Assembly: GCF_030412785.1 (NCBI RefSeq)
Contig: NZ_CP125295.1
Coordinates: forward strand, 4,340,001-4,404,000
DNA length: 64,000 bases
Reading direction: 5' to 3'
From: Paraburkholderia sabiae
GTDB taxonomy: Bacteria; Pseudomonadota; Gammaproteobacteria; Burkholderiales; Burkholderiaceae
Shown piece by piece: positions 43,764-51,390 of this stretch (the stretch's first letter is position 1; every line of letters begins with the position of its first letter). The notes beneath the pieces are model-generated. The model was not told where the DNA came from, ran no database searches, and was given only the letters and a program-made list of their open reading frames with translations. A program made the position numbers and the translations under genes.

Positions 43764-44975
43764 TCAATCGGCGACAGTGAGAATGAATTGCCTGACGTCC
43801 GTGCGCTGTTCGGCGAAACCTGCCTCGCAATACGCAAAATAGAGCCGCCACGTGCGAACGAAAAGATCGTCGAAACCGAGCGCGCGTATCGCTTCGAGAT
43901 TCGCCTCGAAACGCTCGTGCCAGCATTGCAGTGTGCGCGCATAGTCGTTTCCGAACGATAGCGACTCGACCGACTCCATGCCCGCGCGTTTCGCCGCGAG
44001 TCGAAAGTGTTCTGCGCCCGGCAGCATGCCGCCCGGAAAGATGTATTCGCGGATGAAGTCGCTGGAAGAACGGTACGCGGCGAAGTGCGAGTCGTCGATC
44101 GTAATCGACTGGACGAGCGCGCGTGCGTCTTGCTTCAACAAGTGTTTAAGCGCCGTGAAGAACGTATGCCAGTAGCGCTCTCCCACGGCCTCGAACATTT
44201 CGATCGATACCACCGCGTCATAGATGCCGCGCACGTCCCGGTAGTCGCGCAATTCGATCGAGATGAGATCGCCGAGCCCGGCTTGCGCCACACGCCCGCG
44301 CGCCCATTCGTACTGTGCGTCGGAAATCGTTACGCCATGCACGCGGATACCCAGCCGGCCCGCATGCAGTGCGAAGCCGCCCCAGCCGCAGCCGATCTCC
44401 AGCACGCGCATCCCGGCACGCAACTGCAACACGTCGACGATGCGCTGATATTTTGCGGCTTGGGCATCGTCGAGCGTACGGTTGGGATCGCCGTCGAACA
44501 GCGCGCTCGAATAGGTCATGCCAGGGTCGAGCCACAGTGCGTAGAACGGATTGCCGAGATCGTAGTGTGCGTGCACGTTGCGCTGGCTGCCACGTCGCGT
44601 GTTGGGGCGCAGCCAGTGCCGCAATCCATAGAACAGCCGCGCCGGCATGCTGCCCGCCACGGTGCGCGGCAACGCAGCCTCGTTGCGGATGCCGAGCCTC
44701 AGCAGCGCGACGATGTCGGGCGTGTCGAGCCATTGCGCGCGGTACGCTTCGGCAAAACCGATGTCGCCTGCCAGGAGGATCGCACGACACGCGCGCCAGT
44801 CGCGCAGGATCAGTTGCGCGCCGGGATGAGCATGCGGGTCGCCGAATACGCGTTGCTGGCCGCCGGGCGTCGTCAGAACGAGATGGCCGACGCGCACGCG
44901 GCCCAGCAACGCGAGAAACAGCCGGGCAAAGGCAGGCGCACTGCCCGTTGCATAGAAGGCGCGCTGAAACGTCAT
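43764..44975 (-). CDS. cyclopropane-fatty-acyl-phospholipid synthase-like methyltransferase
   Basis: The 403-residue protein has the full CFA synthase layout: an N-terminal lipid-binding domain, NVHAHYDLGNPFYALWLDPGM, the SAM motif VLEIGCGWGGFALHAGRLG, and DAVVSIEMFEAVGERYW. The conserved YSC motif reads YSS here (Ser157), at the position of the bicarbonate-binding Cys of E. coli CFA synthase as I recall it. It is third in an operon with an FAD amine-oxidase-like protein and a DUF1365 protein, a set seen together in many proteobacteria. Confidence 0.88.
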   Translation of the reverse strand: MTFQRAFYATGSAPAFARLFLALLGRVRVGHLVLTTPGGQQRVFGDPHAHPGAQLILRDWRACRAILLAGDIGFAEAYRAQWLDTPDIVALLRLGIRNEAALPRTVAGSMPARLFYGLRHWLRPNTRRGSQRNVHAHYDLGNPFYALWLDPGMTYSSALFDGDPNRTLDDAQAAKYQRIVDVLQLRAGMRVLEIGCGWGGFALHAGRLGIRVHGVTISDAQYEWARGRVAQAGLGDLISIELRDYRDVRGIYDAVVSIEMFEAVGERYWHTFFTALKHLLKQDARALVQSITIDDSHFAAYRSSSDFIREYIFPGGMLPGAEHFRLAAKRAGMESVESLSFGNDYARTLQCWHERFEANLEAIRALGFDDLFVRTWRLYFAYCEAGFAEQRTDVRQFILTVAD

Positions 44976-44977
44976 GG

Positions 44978-45775
44978 TCACGATTCCTCGTTGGTTGTTG
45001 TTGGGCGCGAGTGAGGAGAGGGCGGCTGTCTGCCGTGGAAAGGCACCTTTCTGAGCCATAGGTGCAGCGCCTGCCAATGAATGCGCGCGATAACGCCGAC
45101 CGTGAGAAGCGGTTGACGTGCGAGCGCGTGCAACGCACGGGCGCGTGTGAGAGGGTGTTTGTCGAGCGAAATGGCCGTGCGAATCAGGAGCCCTTGCGCA
45201 TCGTGATAGTCGATGGAGATCGAAGAAGCGTGCACACTTTCGCGGATGCGGAAAACGTAGTGACCTTCGATGCGACAAAACGGGGATACGTGCAGCGTCT
45301 TCGTGCAAACGAGGTGGGTGTTCGCGTCGATAGGACGTTCGTCCACTGCCTTGAGCAGATACGAATGGCGCTCGCCGAACGTGTTGCGCACCTCGGCGAG
45401 CAATACGCGCAGATTGCCGTCAGGGTCGTGACAGAGCCAGAAGCTGACTGGATTGAACGCGTAGCCGAATACGCGTGGAAAGGTCTGCAGCCAGATAGAG
45501 CCGCCGTCGAGGTCGACGCCTGCGTCTGCGAGCTTGCCGCGTATCCACACGAGCGGATCGGTGCCGTCGCATGCGCCGTAGTCGCGCTTCATCAGGCTCA
45601 ACGGGCGAAGACGATCGACGCCCAGCCACCAGCAATCCAGCTCCGGAAGCCTCGCGAGATCGCAACGAATGCAGAACACGGGATAGACGAAACGGTGACG
45701 CACGGGGCGCAACCGTTCGTGAACGACGTGACCGGACAGCAGCCACGCTGCCTGATCGGAGGATGTCCCGTTCAT
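44978..45775 (-). CDS. DUF1365 family protein
   Basis: The 265-residue protein has SGHVVHERLRPVRHRFVYPV at the start and FGYAFNPVSFWLCHDPDG in the middle, the marks of DUF1365 (COG3496). Its biochemical role is not established, but it nearly always sits between the FAD amine-oxidase-like gene and a CFA synthase-like gene, as here. ATG 45775 overlaps the upstream stop as ATGA. Linked in Rhodobacter to a singlet-oxygen-induced lipid cluster, as I remember it. Confidence 0.88.
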   Translation of the reverse strand: MNGTSSDQAAWLLSGHVVHERLRPVRHRFVYPVFCIRCDLARLPELDCWWLGVDRLRPLSLMKRDYGACDGTDPLVWIRGKLADAGVDLDGGSIWLQTFPRVFGYAFNPVSFWLCHDPDGNLRVLLAEVRNTFGERHSYLLKAVDERPIDANTHLVCTKTLHVSPFCRIEGHYVFRIRESVHASSISIDYHDAQGLLIRTAISLDKHPLTRARALHALARQPLLTVGVIARIHWQALHLWLRKVPFHGRQPPSPHSRPTTTNEES

Positions 45776-47070
45776 CGCACGGACCATGCGGGTTCGACGC
45801 CGAAGTCGCACGCAACGCGCAGCGCAGACTTCAGCCCGTCTTCATGAAAGCCGTAGCCCGTCCAGGCGCCCGCGAACCACGTGCGCCGCGTGCCCTGTAA
45901 CGAAGGGAGGTGAGTTTGAGCGGCGACGGCTGCGCTGTCGAGCAGCGGATGATCGTAGTCGAACCGCTTCAGGATCGTTTCGCGTGAAGGCGGTCGTGAA
46001 GGATTGAGCGTCACGATCACAGGCATCCTGAACGGCAACGGCTGCAGACGGTTGATCAGATAGCTGACGCAGACCGGCCTCGTGACATTGGCGCCTTGTG
46101 ACACGTAGTTCCATGCGGACCATACCCGCTCGCGGCGCGGAAGCAATGCCGCATCGGTGTGCAGCCACGCGACATTGGGTTGATAGCGAATCGCGCCGAG
46201 CACACGACGTTCGTCGTGGTCGGGATCGTCGAGCAGCTGCAGCGTATCGGGTGCGTGCGTGGCGAGGACGACGGCATCGAAGCGCTCCCATCCTGATCCG
46301 CTCGCGATCAGCACGCCATCCTGCGCGCGGCGCACCGCGAAGACGGGTGCGTTCGTCCGCACGTCGTCCAGCGTGGCGACGATCTTGCGCACGTACTCGC
46401 GCGCGCCGCCTGCGACTGTTTTCCAGCGCGGGCGGCGATTGACCTGCAGCAGTGCATGGTTCAGGCAGAAGCGCAAAAAGGTCGCGGCGGGGAAGCGCAG
46501 GACGTCTGACGTCGCGCACGACCAGATCGCGGCTGCCATCGGCAACAGGTAATGTTGCCGGAAGGGCGCGCCGTAACGTCCCGCCGTCAGCAGGTCGTCC
46601 ACCGAGCATCCGTTGGCGGCTGCCGCTGCGAGATGCGTTTCAGCCGACGAATTGAAACGCATGATGTCGCGCAACATCGCCAGAAAGCTGGGCGAGAGCA
46701 CATTGCGGCGCTGCGCGAACACGGTGTTCAGATTGGTGCCGGCCCATTCGAGCCGTCCATGATCGAGCGAGACGGAAAACGTCATGTCGCTTTCGTGTGA
46801 CGTGACGCCAAGCTCGTCGAAGAGGGCGATCAGGTTGGGATAGGTGCGATCGTTGAAGACGAGAAAGCCGGTATCGACGGGATGGATGAAGCCGTCCAGT
46901 TCGACGTCGACGGTGTTCGTGTGCCCGCCGGCATAGCCCGACGCTTCGAAAAGGGTGACGCGATGGCGGCGGGCGAGCAGATACGCACTGGCGAGTCCGG
47001 CAATACCGGCGCCGACGACAGCGACGCGGCTGCCAGGCCAAACGGGACGGGTGGCCGTCTGCACATCCAT
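45772..47070 (-). CDS. FAD-dependent amine-oxidase-like protein (COG2907 type)
   Basis: The 432-residue protein opens with VAVVGAGIAGLASAYLLARR (dinucleotide-binding fold), then LFEASGYAGGHTNTVDV, and ends with FAGAWTGYGFHEDGLKSALR, the C-terminal FAD-contacting segment. Family members are flavoenzymes resembling monoamine oxidases or desaturases. First gene of the operon with DUF1365 and the CFA-like enzyme, so it may oxidise or desaturate the modified acyl chain. Its promoter lies in the gene-free 47071-47468 stretch. Confidence 0.88.
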   Translation of the reverse strand: MDVQTATRPVWPGSRVAVVGAGIAGLASAYLLARRHRVTLFEASGYAGGHTNTVDVELDGFIHPVDTGFLVFNDRTYPNLIALFDELGVTSHESDMTFSVSLDHGRLEWAGTNLNTVFAQRRNVLSPSFLAMLRDIMRFNSSAETHLAAAAANGCSVDDLLTAGRYGAPFRQHYLLPMAAAIWSCATSDVLRFPAATFLRFCLNHALLQVNRRPRWKTVAGGAREYVRKIVATLDDVRTNAPVFAVRRAQDGVLIASGSGWERFDAVVLATHAPDTLQLLDDPDHDERRVLGAIRYQPNVAWLHTDAALLPRRERVWSAWNYVSQGANVTRPVCVSYLINRLQPLPFRMPVIVTLNPSRPPSRETILKRFDYDHPLLDSAAVAAQTHLPSLQGTRRTWFAGAWTGYGFHEDGLKSALRVACDFGVEPAWSVR

Positions 47071-47468
47071 TGCGCGATCTCCCTTAGCTACGGGCCGATA
47101 GCGGACGATGAGAGCAGCGGCGCGTCATTCCCCTTGTACGCACGGCGACAGCAGACGGATGCAGCCGTGCGGCGGAGCTTCCCTGATCTGCTGCCATCGA
47201 TGCGAGTCACACCGGGCGCATGGTTTCGCGCTGACATCCGGACTGTTTGCCCGTGGAAAATATAGCCGGAAGTGAGGGCGGGAAACGGGACAGAACCTGG
47301 ACGGTGATTGATGCCGTAGTGAAATCGTTACGTGTTCGATCGGCAGCGAAGGTACTGGCGCAACGGTGGCATAGAGTCGGGCCAGCTGCCGCCGAAAGCC
47401 CGAGCCGTGGGGAATTCACATGGCGTCTGCCTGTCAGTGCGACACGAACTGTTTGTCGAACCGCGACA
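47071..47468. other. intergenic region without a supported gene
   Basis: About 400 bases between the flavoprotein start and the end of the ABC ATPase gene, both on the minus strand. It should contain the flavoprotein promoter. Short open frames are present but lack recognisable products. I see no strong hairpin or repeat. Confidence 0.5.
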
Positions 47469-48632
47469 TCAAGTGTTGAACTCCACAGCGCGCGTCACAG
47501 GCACATGCCCCGTCTGCTGCCGCGAGCGTCCCGAGCTCAGATAGTCCGCAATCGAATCCTGCGTAATCTCGCCGACATAATGACCTTCCGTGTCGAGCAC
47601 AGGCATCCACGACGAACGGAACTGATACATCTTCGACAGCACGATTCGCAGGTTCTCATCCGGCGACACGCTTGCCTGAAACTCCGTGAGCTTGTCGCCG
47701 CACACGCCTTGCGCGCCACGCGCCGCACGTCGCGATACCAGACCGAGCGCGCGCTGTTCGCCGTCCAGCACCGTCAGATAGCGGCTGTCGTTTTCGTCCA
47801 TGATCGCGAAGGCATCGGCGAGCGGCGTTTCCGCGCGCACGGTTTCGGGCTGCGTCGCGGCATCGCCGGCCTTGACCAGCAACAGGCGCTTGAGCGTACT
47901 GTCCGCGCCGACGAACTGGCCGACGAAGTCATCACGCGGATGCGCAAGCAACGTATCCGGATGATCGTATTGCACGAGCTTGCCGCGCCTGAACACCGCA
48001 ACGCGATCGCCAAGCTTGATCGCCTCGTCGATATCGTGGCTCACCATAATCACGGTCTTTTTCAGCTGGCGCTGCATCGCGAAGAACTCGTTCTGGATGG
48101 TCTCGCGATTGATCGGGTCCACCGCGCCGAACGGCTCGTCCATCAGCAGGACGGGCGGGTCCGCCGCGAGCGCGCGAATCACGCCGATGCGCTGTTGCTG
48201 CCCGCCCGACAGCTCGCGCGGATAACGCTTCAGATACAGCTTCGGATCGAGCGCGACCATCGACATCAACTCGGTTGCGCGTTCGGCGCAACGCTTCTTG
48301 TCCCAGCCGAGCAGACGCGGCACGACCGTGATGTTTTCTTCGATCGTCATGTTCGGGAAAAGGCCGATCTGCTGGATCACATAGCCGATGTGACGACGCA
48401 GATCGACTTCATTGAGGCCGCTCGTATCGTTGCCATTGATCAGCACGCGTCCCGAAGTCGGCTCGATCAGACGGTTGATCATCTTGAGCGTCGTGGTCTT
48501 GCCGCAGCCGGATGGCCCGAGGAACACGCAGATTTCTCCCTCTTCGACCTTGAGGCTCACCGAGTCGACGGCGGTCACTTTCTGGCCGTCCTTCTGCGTG
48601 AAAGTCTTCGTCAATTGGTCGAGTTCGATCAT
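47469..48632 (-). CDS. quaternary-amine ABC importer ATPase with CBS domains (OpuBA/OsmV type)
   Basis: The 387-residue protein has Walker A GPSGCGKTTTLKMINRL, signature RELSGGQQQRIGV and Walker B VLLMDEPFGAVDPINRE, specific to the OpuA/OpuB/ProV branch. After about residue 250 there are two CBS-like modules (ETPLADAFAIMDENDSRYLTV and SSWMPVLDTEGHYVGEI), which sense ionic strength or nucleotides in such importers. Last gene of a four-gene operon; ATG overlaps the preceding stop (ATGA). Drives uptake of glycine betaine, choline or a similar solute. Confidence 0.92.
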   Translation of the reverse strand: MIELDQLTKTFTQKDGQKVTAVDSVSLKVEEGEICVFLGPSGCGKTTTLKMINRLIEPTSGRVLINGNDTSGLNEVDLRRHIGYVIQQIGLFPNMTIEENITVVPRLLGWDKKRCAERATELMSMVALDPKLYLKRYPRELSGGQQQRIGVIRALAADPPVLLMDEPFGAVDPINRETIQNEFFAMQRQLKKTVIMVSHDIDEAIKLGDRVAVFRRGKLVQYDHPDTLLAHPRDDFVGQFVGADSTLKRLLLVKAGDAATQPETVRAETPLADAFAIMDENDSRYLTVLDGEQRALGLVSRRAARGAQGVCGDKLTEFQASVSPDENLRIVLSKMYQFRSSWMPVLDTEGHYVGEITQDSIADYLSSGRSRQQTGHVPVTRAVEFNT

Positions 48633-49282
48633 GTCTTTTGCACTCCCTTCGGTGTCAATGCACGCTGCAATGCCTGCAGCAGCAGGTCGGCGACGATCGC
48701 GAGCACGCTCACGAGCACGGCGCCCACCAGCAGTTTCATCATGCTGCTCTGGCCGATCGCGCGAATGATCAGCGAGCCGAGGCCGCCCGCGCCGATCACG
48801 GCAGCAATCGTCATCACGCCGATGTTCATCACGACGGCCGTACGTACGCCGCCGAGAATCACGGGGACGGCAAGCGGCAACTCCACGAGACGCAACCGTT
48901 GCCATTGCGTCATGCCGATGCCGATGCCCGCTTCCTTGATGCCTGCCTCCACATTGCGCAGCGCGAGATACGTGTTGGGCATGATGGGCAGCAGCGAATA
49001 CAGGAACACGGCGGTGATCGCCGGCACCGCGCCGATGCCTTCGCCAAAGCGCGAGAACACGGGGATCATCAGGCCGAACAGCGCAATCGACGGCAGCGTC
49101 AGAATGATGGTCGCGATGGCGAGCAACGGTCCCGCGAGCCATTCATAGCGATTCATCAGAATGCCGACCGGCACGCCGACGATGATCGCGCAGCCCACGG
49201 CAAGACCGACGAGATAGCAGTGCTGCAACGTGAGTTGCAGAAGCTCGGGCCAGTTCGCGCTCAGATAGTCGGTCAGACTCAT
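48629..49282 (-). CDS. quaternary-amine ABC importer permease (OpuBB/OsmY-type)
   Basis: The 217-residue inner-membrane permease has about five to six hydrophobic segments and the typical TLPSIALFGLMIPVF and GIGIGMTQWQRLRLVELPLA loop that contacts the ATPase. The length fits the OpuBB/OpuBD group. Its stop overlaps the ATPase start. Together with the permease at 50202 it forms the heteromeric membrane part of the importer. Confidence 0.92.
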   Translation of the reverse strand: MSLTDYLSANWPELLQLTLQHCYLVGLAVGCAIIVGVPVGILMNRYEWLAGPLLAIATIILTLPSIALFGLMIPVFSRFGEGIGAVPAITAVFLYSLLPIMPNTYLALRNVEAGIKEAGIGIGMTQWQRLRLVELPLAVPVILGGVRTAVVMNIGVMTIAAVIGAGGLGSLIIRAIGQSSMMKLLVGAVLVSVLAIVADLLLQALQRALTPKGVQKT

Positions 49283-49302
49283 CTTTACTTTTCCTCCTTC
49301 GT

Positions 49303-50205
49303 TCAGGGCAGTTTGTGCGTGCGAAGAAACTCGCTCGCGACTGCCTGCACGGACTTCCCGTCGATATCGACCTGCTTGTTCATCTCCAGCATCGTGTCGT
49401 TGTTCAGCGCGCCGGAGAGCGCGTTCAACTGTTCCGCGAGCTTCGGGTTCTGCTGTAGCACCGACGCACGCACCACAGGCGTGGCGTTGTACGGCGGGAA
49501 GAAGTGTCGATCGTCTTCGAGCGGCACGATGCCGAAACCCTTCACGCGGCCATCCGTCGTGTAGACGAGGCCGATGGTCAACTGGTTGTTATGCAGTGCC
49601 GTGTAGACGAGGCCCGGATCCATCTGCTTCGTTTCTGCGCGACTGAAATGCAGATCGTAGGTGGCTTCGAGCGGCTTCAAACCATCGGGGCGATTCGCGA
49701 ATTCCGCGTCCATGCCGAACACGTGTCGCGTGCCTTTCGGGTCGCTCTTCATCTTGTCGGCGAGTTGCGAGATCGTGCGAATGCCCGATTTCTGCGCGGC
49801 TTCAGCGGGAAGTCCGAGCGCGTAGGTGTTGTTCAGCGGCGACTTGTTTAGCCACACGAGCCCTTGCTTTGCATCGAGATCCTTCACGCGCTGATACATC
49901 GCGTCAGGCGACAGCTTCTCCTTCAGCTTGTGATAGACGAGCGCCGCGGTGCCCGTGTATTCCCACGTCACATCCACTTGCCCGTTCTCCTGCGCACTGC
50001 GCAAGAGCACGCTGCCGAGGCCCGTGCGCGCATCGACTGTATAGCCGCGCGAACGCAGATACTGCGACGTAATCTCGATCAGCACGTATTGCTCGGTGAA
50101 GTTCTTGCCGCCGAGCACGAGGGGCGCGGCCATCGCGGGGAGACTCGCGAACACGCCCAGTGCACCGGCAATGAGCGCCGTTTTTAGGAAGCGAATGATC
50201 TTCAT
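49303..50205 (-). CDS. glycine betaine/choline-type periplasmic binding protein (OpuBC/OsmX type)
   Basis: The 300-residue protein has a signal peptide ending PAMAAP and then LVLGGKNFTEQYVLIEITSQ, the signature of the OsmX/ProX (OpuAC) binding proteins. RTGLGSVLLRSAQENGQVDV and WEYTGTA follow as expected. Aromatic residues that cage the quaternary amine are likely present but cannot be assigned from sequence alone. Its ATG overlaps the stop of the upstream permease gene. Confidence 0.92.
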   Translation of the reverse strand: MKIIRFLKTALIAGALGVFASLPAMAAPLVLGGKNFTEQYVLIEITSQYLRSRGYTVDARTGLGSVLLRSAQENGQVDVTWEYTGTAALVYHKLKEKLSPDAMYQRVKDLDAKQGLVWLNKSPLNNTYALGLPAEAAQKSGIRTISQLADKMKSDPKGTRHVFGMDAEFANRPDGLKPLEATYDLHFSRAETKQMDPGLVYTALHNNQLTIGLVYTTDGRVKGFGIVPLEDDRHFFPPYNATPVVRASVLQQNPKLAEQLNALSGALNNDTMLEMNKQVDIDGKSVQAVASEFLRTHKLP

Positions 50206-50918
50206 GGTGTCACCTCGCTTCCCGTCGTCCAGCGCCGGCTTGCTGCGGACACGATCGCATCGAGCAACAGCGCGAGGATCGCGGTTCCCGCCGCGCCGAG
50301 CAGCAACATCTGGTTGTTGTTCAGATAGATGCCCGGAAAAATCAGTGTGCCGAGACTGTCCGCGCCGATCAGATACGCAAGCGGCGCAGTGCCCACGTTG
50401 ATCGCAAGCGCCGTACGCACGCCGCCGACGACGATCGGCATCGCGTTGGGTAACTCCACGCGCGTGAGCGACTGCATGTTCGTCATGCCGATGCCGCGTG
50501 CGGCTTCGAGCAACGATGCCGGCACGTTCTTCATGCCCTCGTAAGTGTTGCGCGTAATCGGCAACAGCGACGCGAGAAACAGCGCAATGATGGCGGGGAT
50601 ATCGCCGATACCGAAGATGCCGAGTGCAATCGCCAGCACGGCAAGCGAAGGCACGGTATTGCCGATGTTGAAAATCTGCATGAAGCTTTCCGCCTGCCGC
50701 GCGAGGGCAGGACGGCTGAGCACAACACCAGCGGGAATGCCGACCACGATGGCGAGCGTCATCGAAATCCCCACGAGCGAGAGATGACGGCCGGTGTAGT
50801 ACACGAGATCGCCGGAGTATTGATGCCACGTGCTCGCATCGATGGCGCGTGTCAAAAGCACGGCGACGAGCACGACCGCCACCAGGCTGCCCACGAGTTG
50901 GACAGTGCGTCGGGTCAT
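50202..50918 (-). CDS. quaternary-amine ABC importer permease (OpuBD/OsmW type)
   Basis: The 238-residue permease has IFNIGNTVPSLAVLAIALGIFG and GIGMTNMQSLTRVELPNAMP (ATPase-contact loop), as in OsmW/OpuBD. AAGGAGACC precedes the start at 50918. First gene of the operon, so a promoter is expected just upstream. The N-terminal region has an extra hydrophobic segment followed by an extracytoplasmic stretch. Confidence 0.92.
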   Translation of the reverse strand: MTRRTVQLVGSLVAVVLVAVLLTRAIDASTWHQYSGDLVYYTGRHLSLVGISMTLAIVVGIPAGVVLSRPALARQAESFMQIFNIGNTVPSLAVLAIALGIFGIGDIPAIIALFLASLLPITRNTYEGMKNVPASLLEAARGIGMTNMQSLTRVELPNAMPIVVGGVRTALAINVGTAPLAYLIGADSLGTLIFPGIYLNNNQMLLLGAAGTAILALLLDAIVSAASRRWTTGSEVTP

Positions 50919-51390
50919 AGAACGGGTCTCCTTTTTCGAGGGCCGGGCGCGAGATGATCGCGCTGCTACGTACGCCACTGCACGACGATGTGGCGCCGAA
51001 TGGGAGCTTGTTACAGCCGGTTTGAAAATGATGCGGCTACCGGCTCGATGAAAAGAAACTGCTAAAGCCGCATTTGCCGGATCGCCGCTCAGCGCGAGCT
51101 GGCGAGGGCGCACAGGAAATGGTCGGGTGCGGGATCTCCTGTTCAGAAAGTAGAAACCTGGAACCCGGCAGCAAGCGCCGTGCCTGACGCCATTCGTCGC
51201 AGCGTGAAACTCCTCCGGACCTCTCAGGAAAGCTTCCTCAATGTTTCGGGAATTTCTCCCGGGTCCACATATGCGCTTTCGTGCGACGCTTTCTCAACGG
51301 AGCATCAGTTTCGACGTAGGCCATCTCCCCGGCCAGGAACGCAGAGCATCCGCGATAAGAAACAGAACGAACGGACAGGAGACGGCATCG
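50919..51390. other. divergent intergenic region, ABC importer and TonB receptor
   Basis: About 470 bases between the importer operon and the TonB receptor start. It must hold promoters for both. I looked for a B12, thiamine or other riboswitch because of the receptor and the nearby metE, and found no matching conserved boxes. No gene is supported. Confidence 0.5.

Noticed and set aside
50919..51390. Cobalamin or other riboswitch before the TonB receptor
   Set aside because: I looked for the B12 box and related conserved segments and did not find them; AGGAGA-like strings here are ribosome binding sites.
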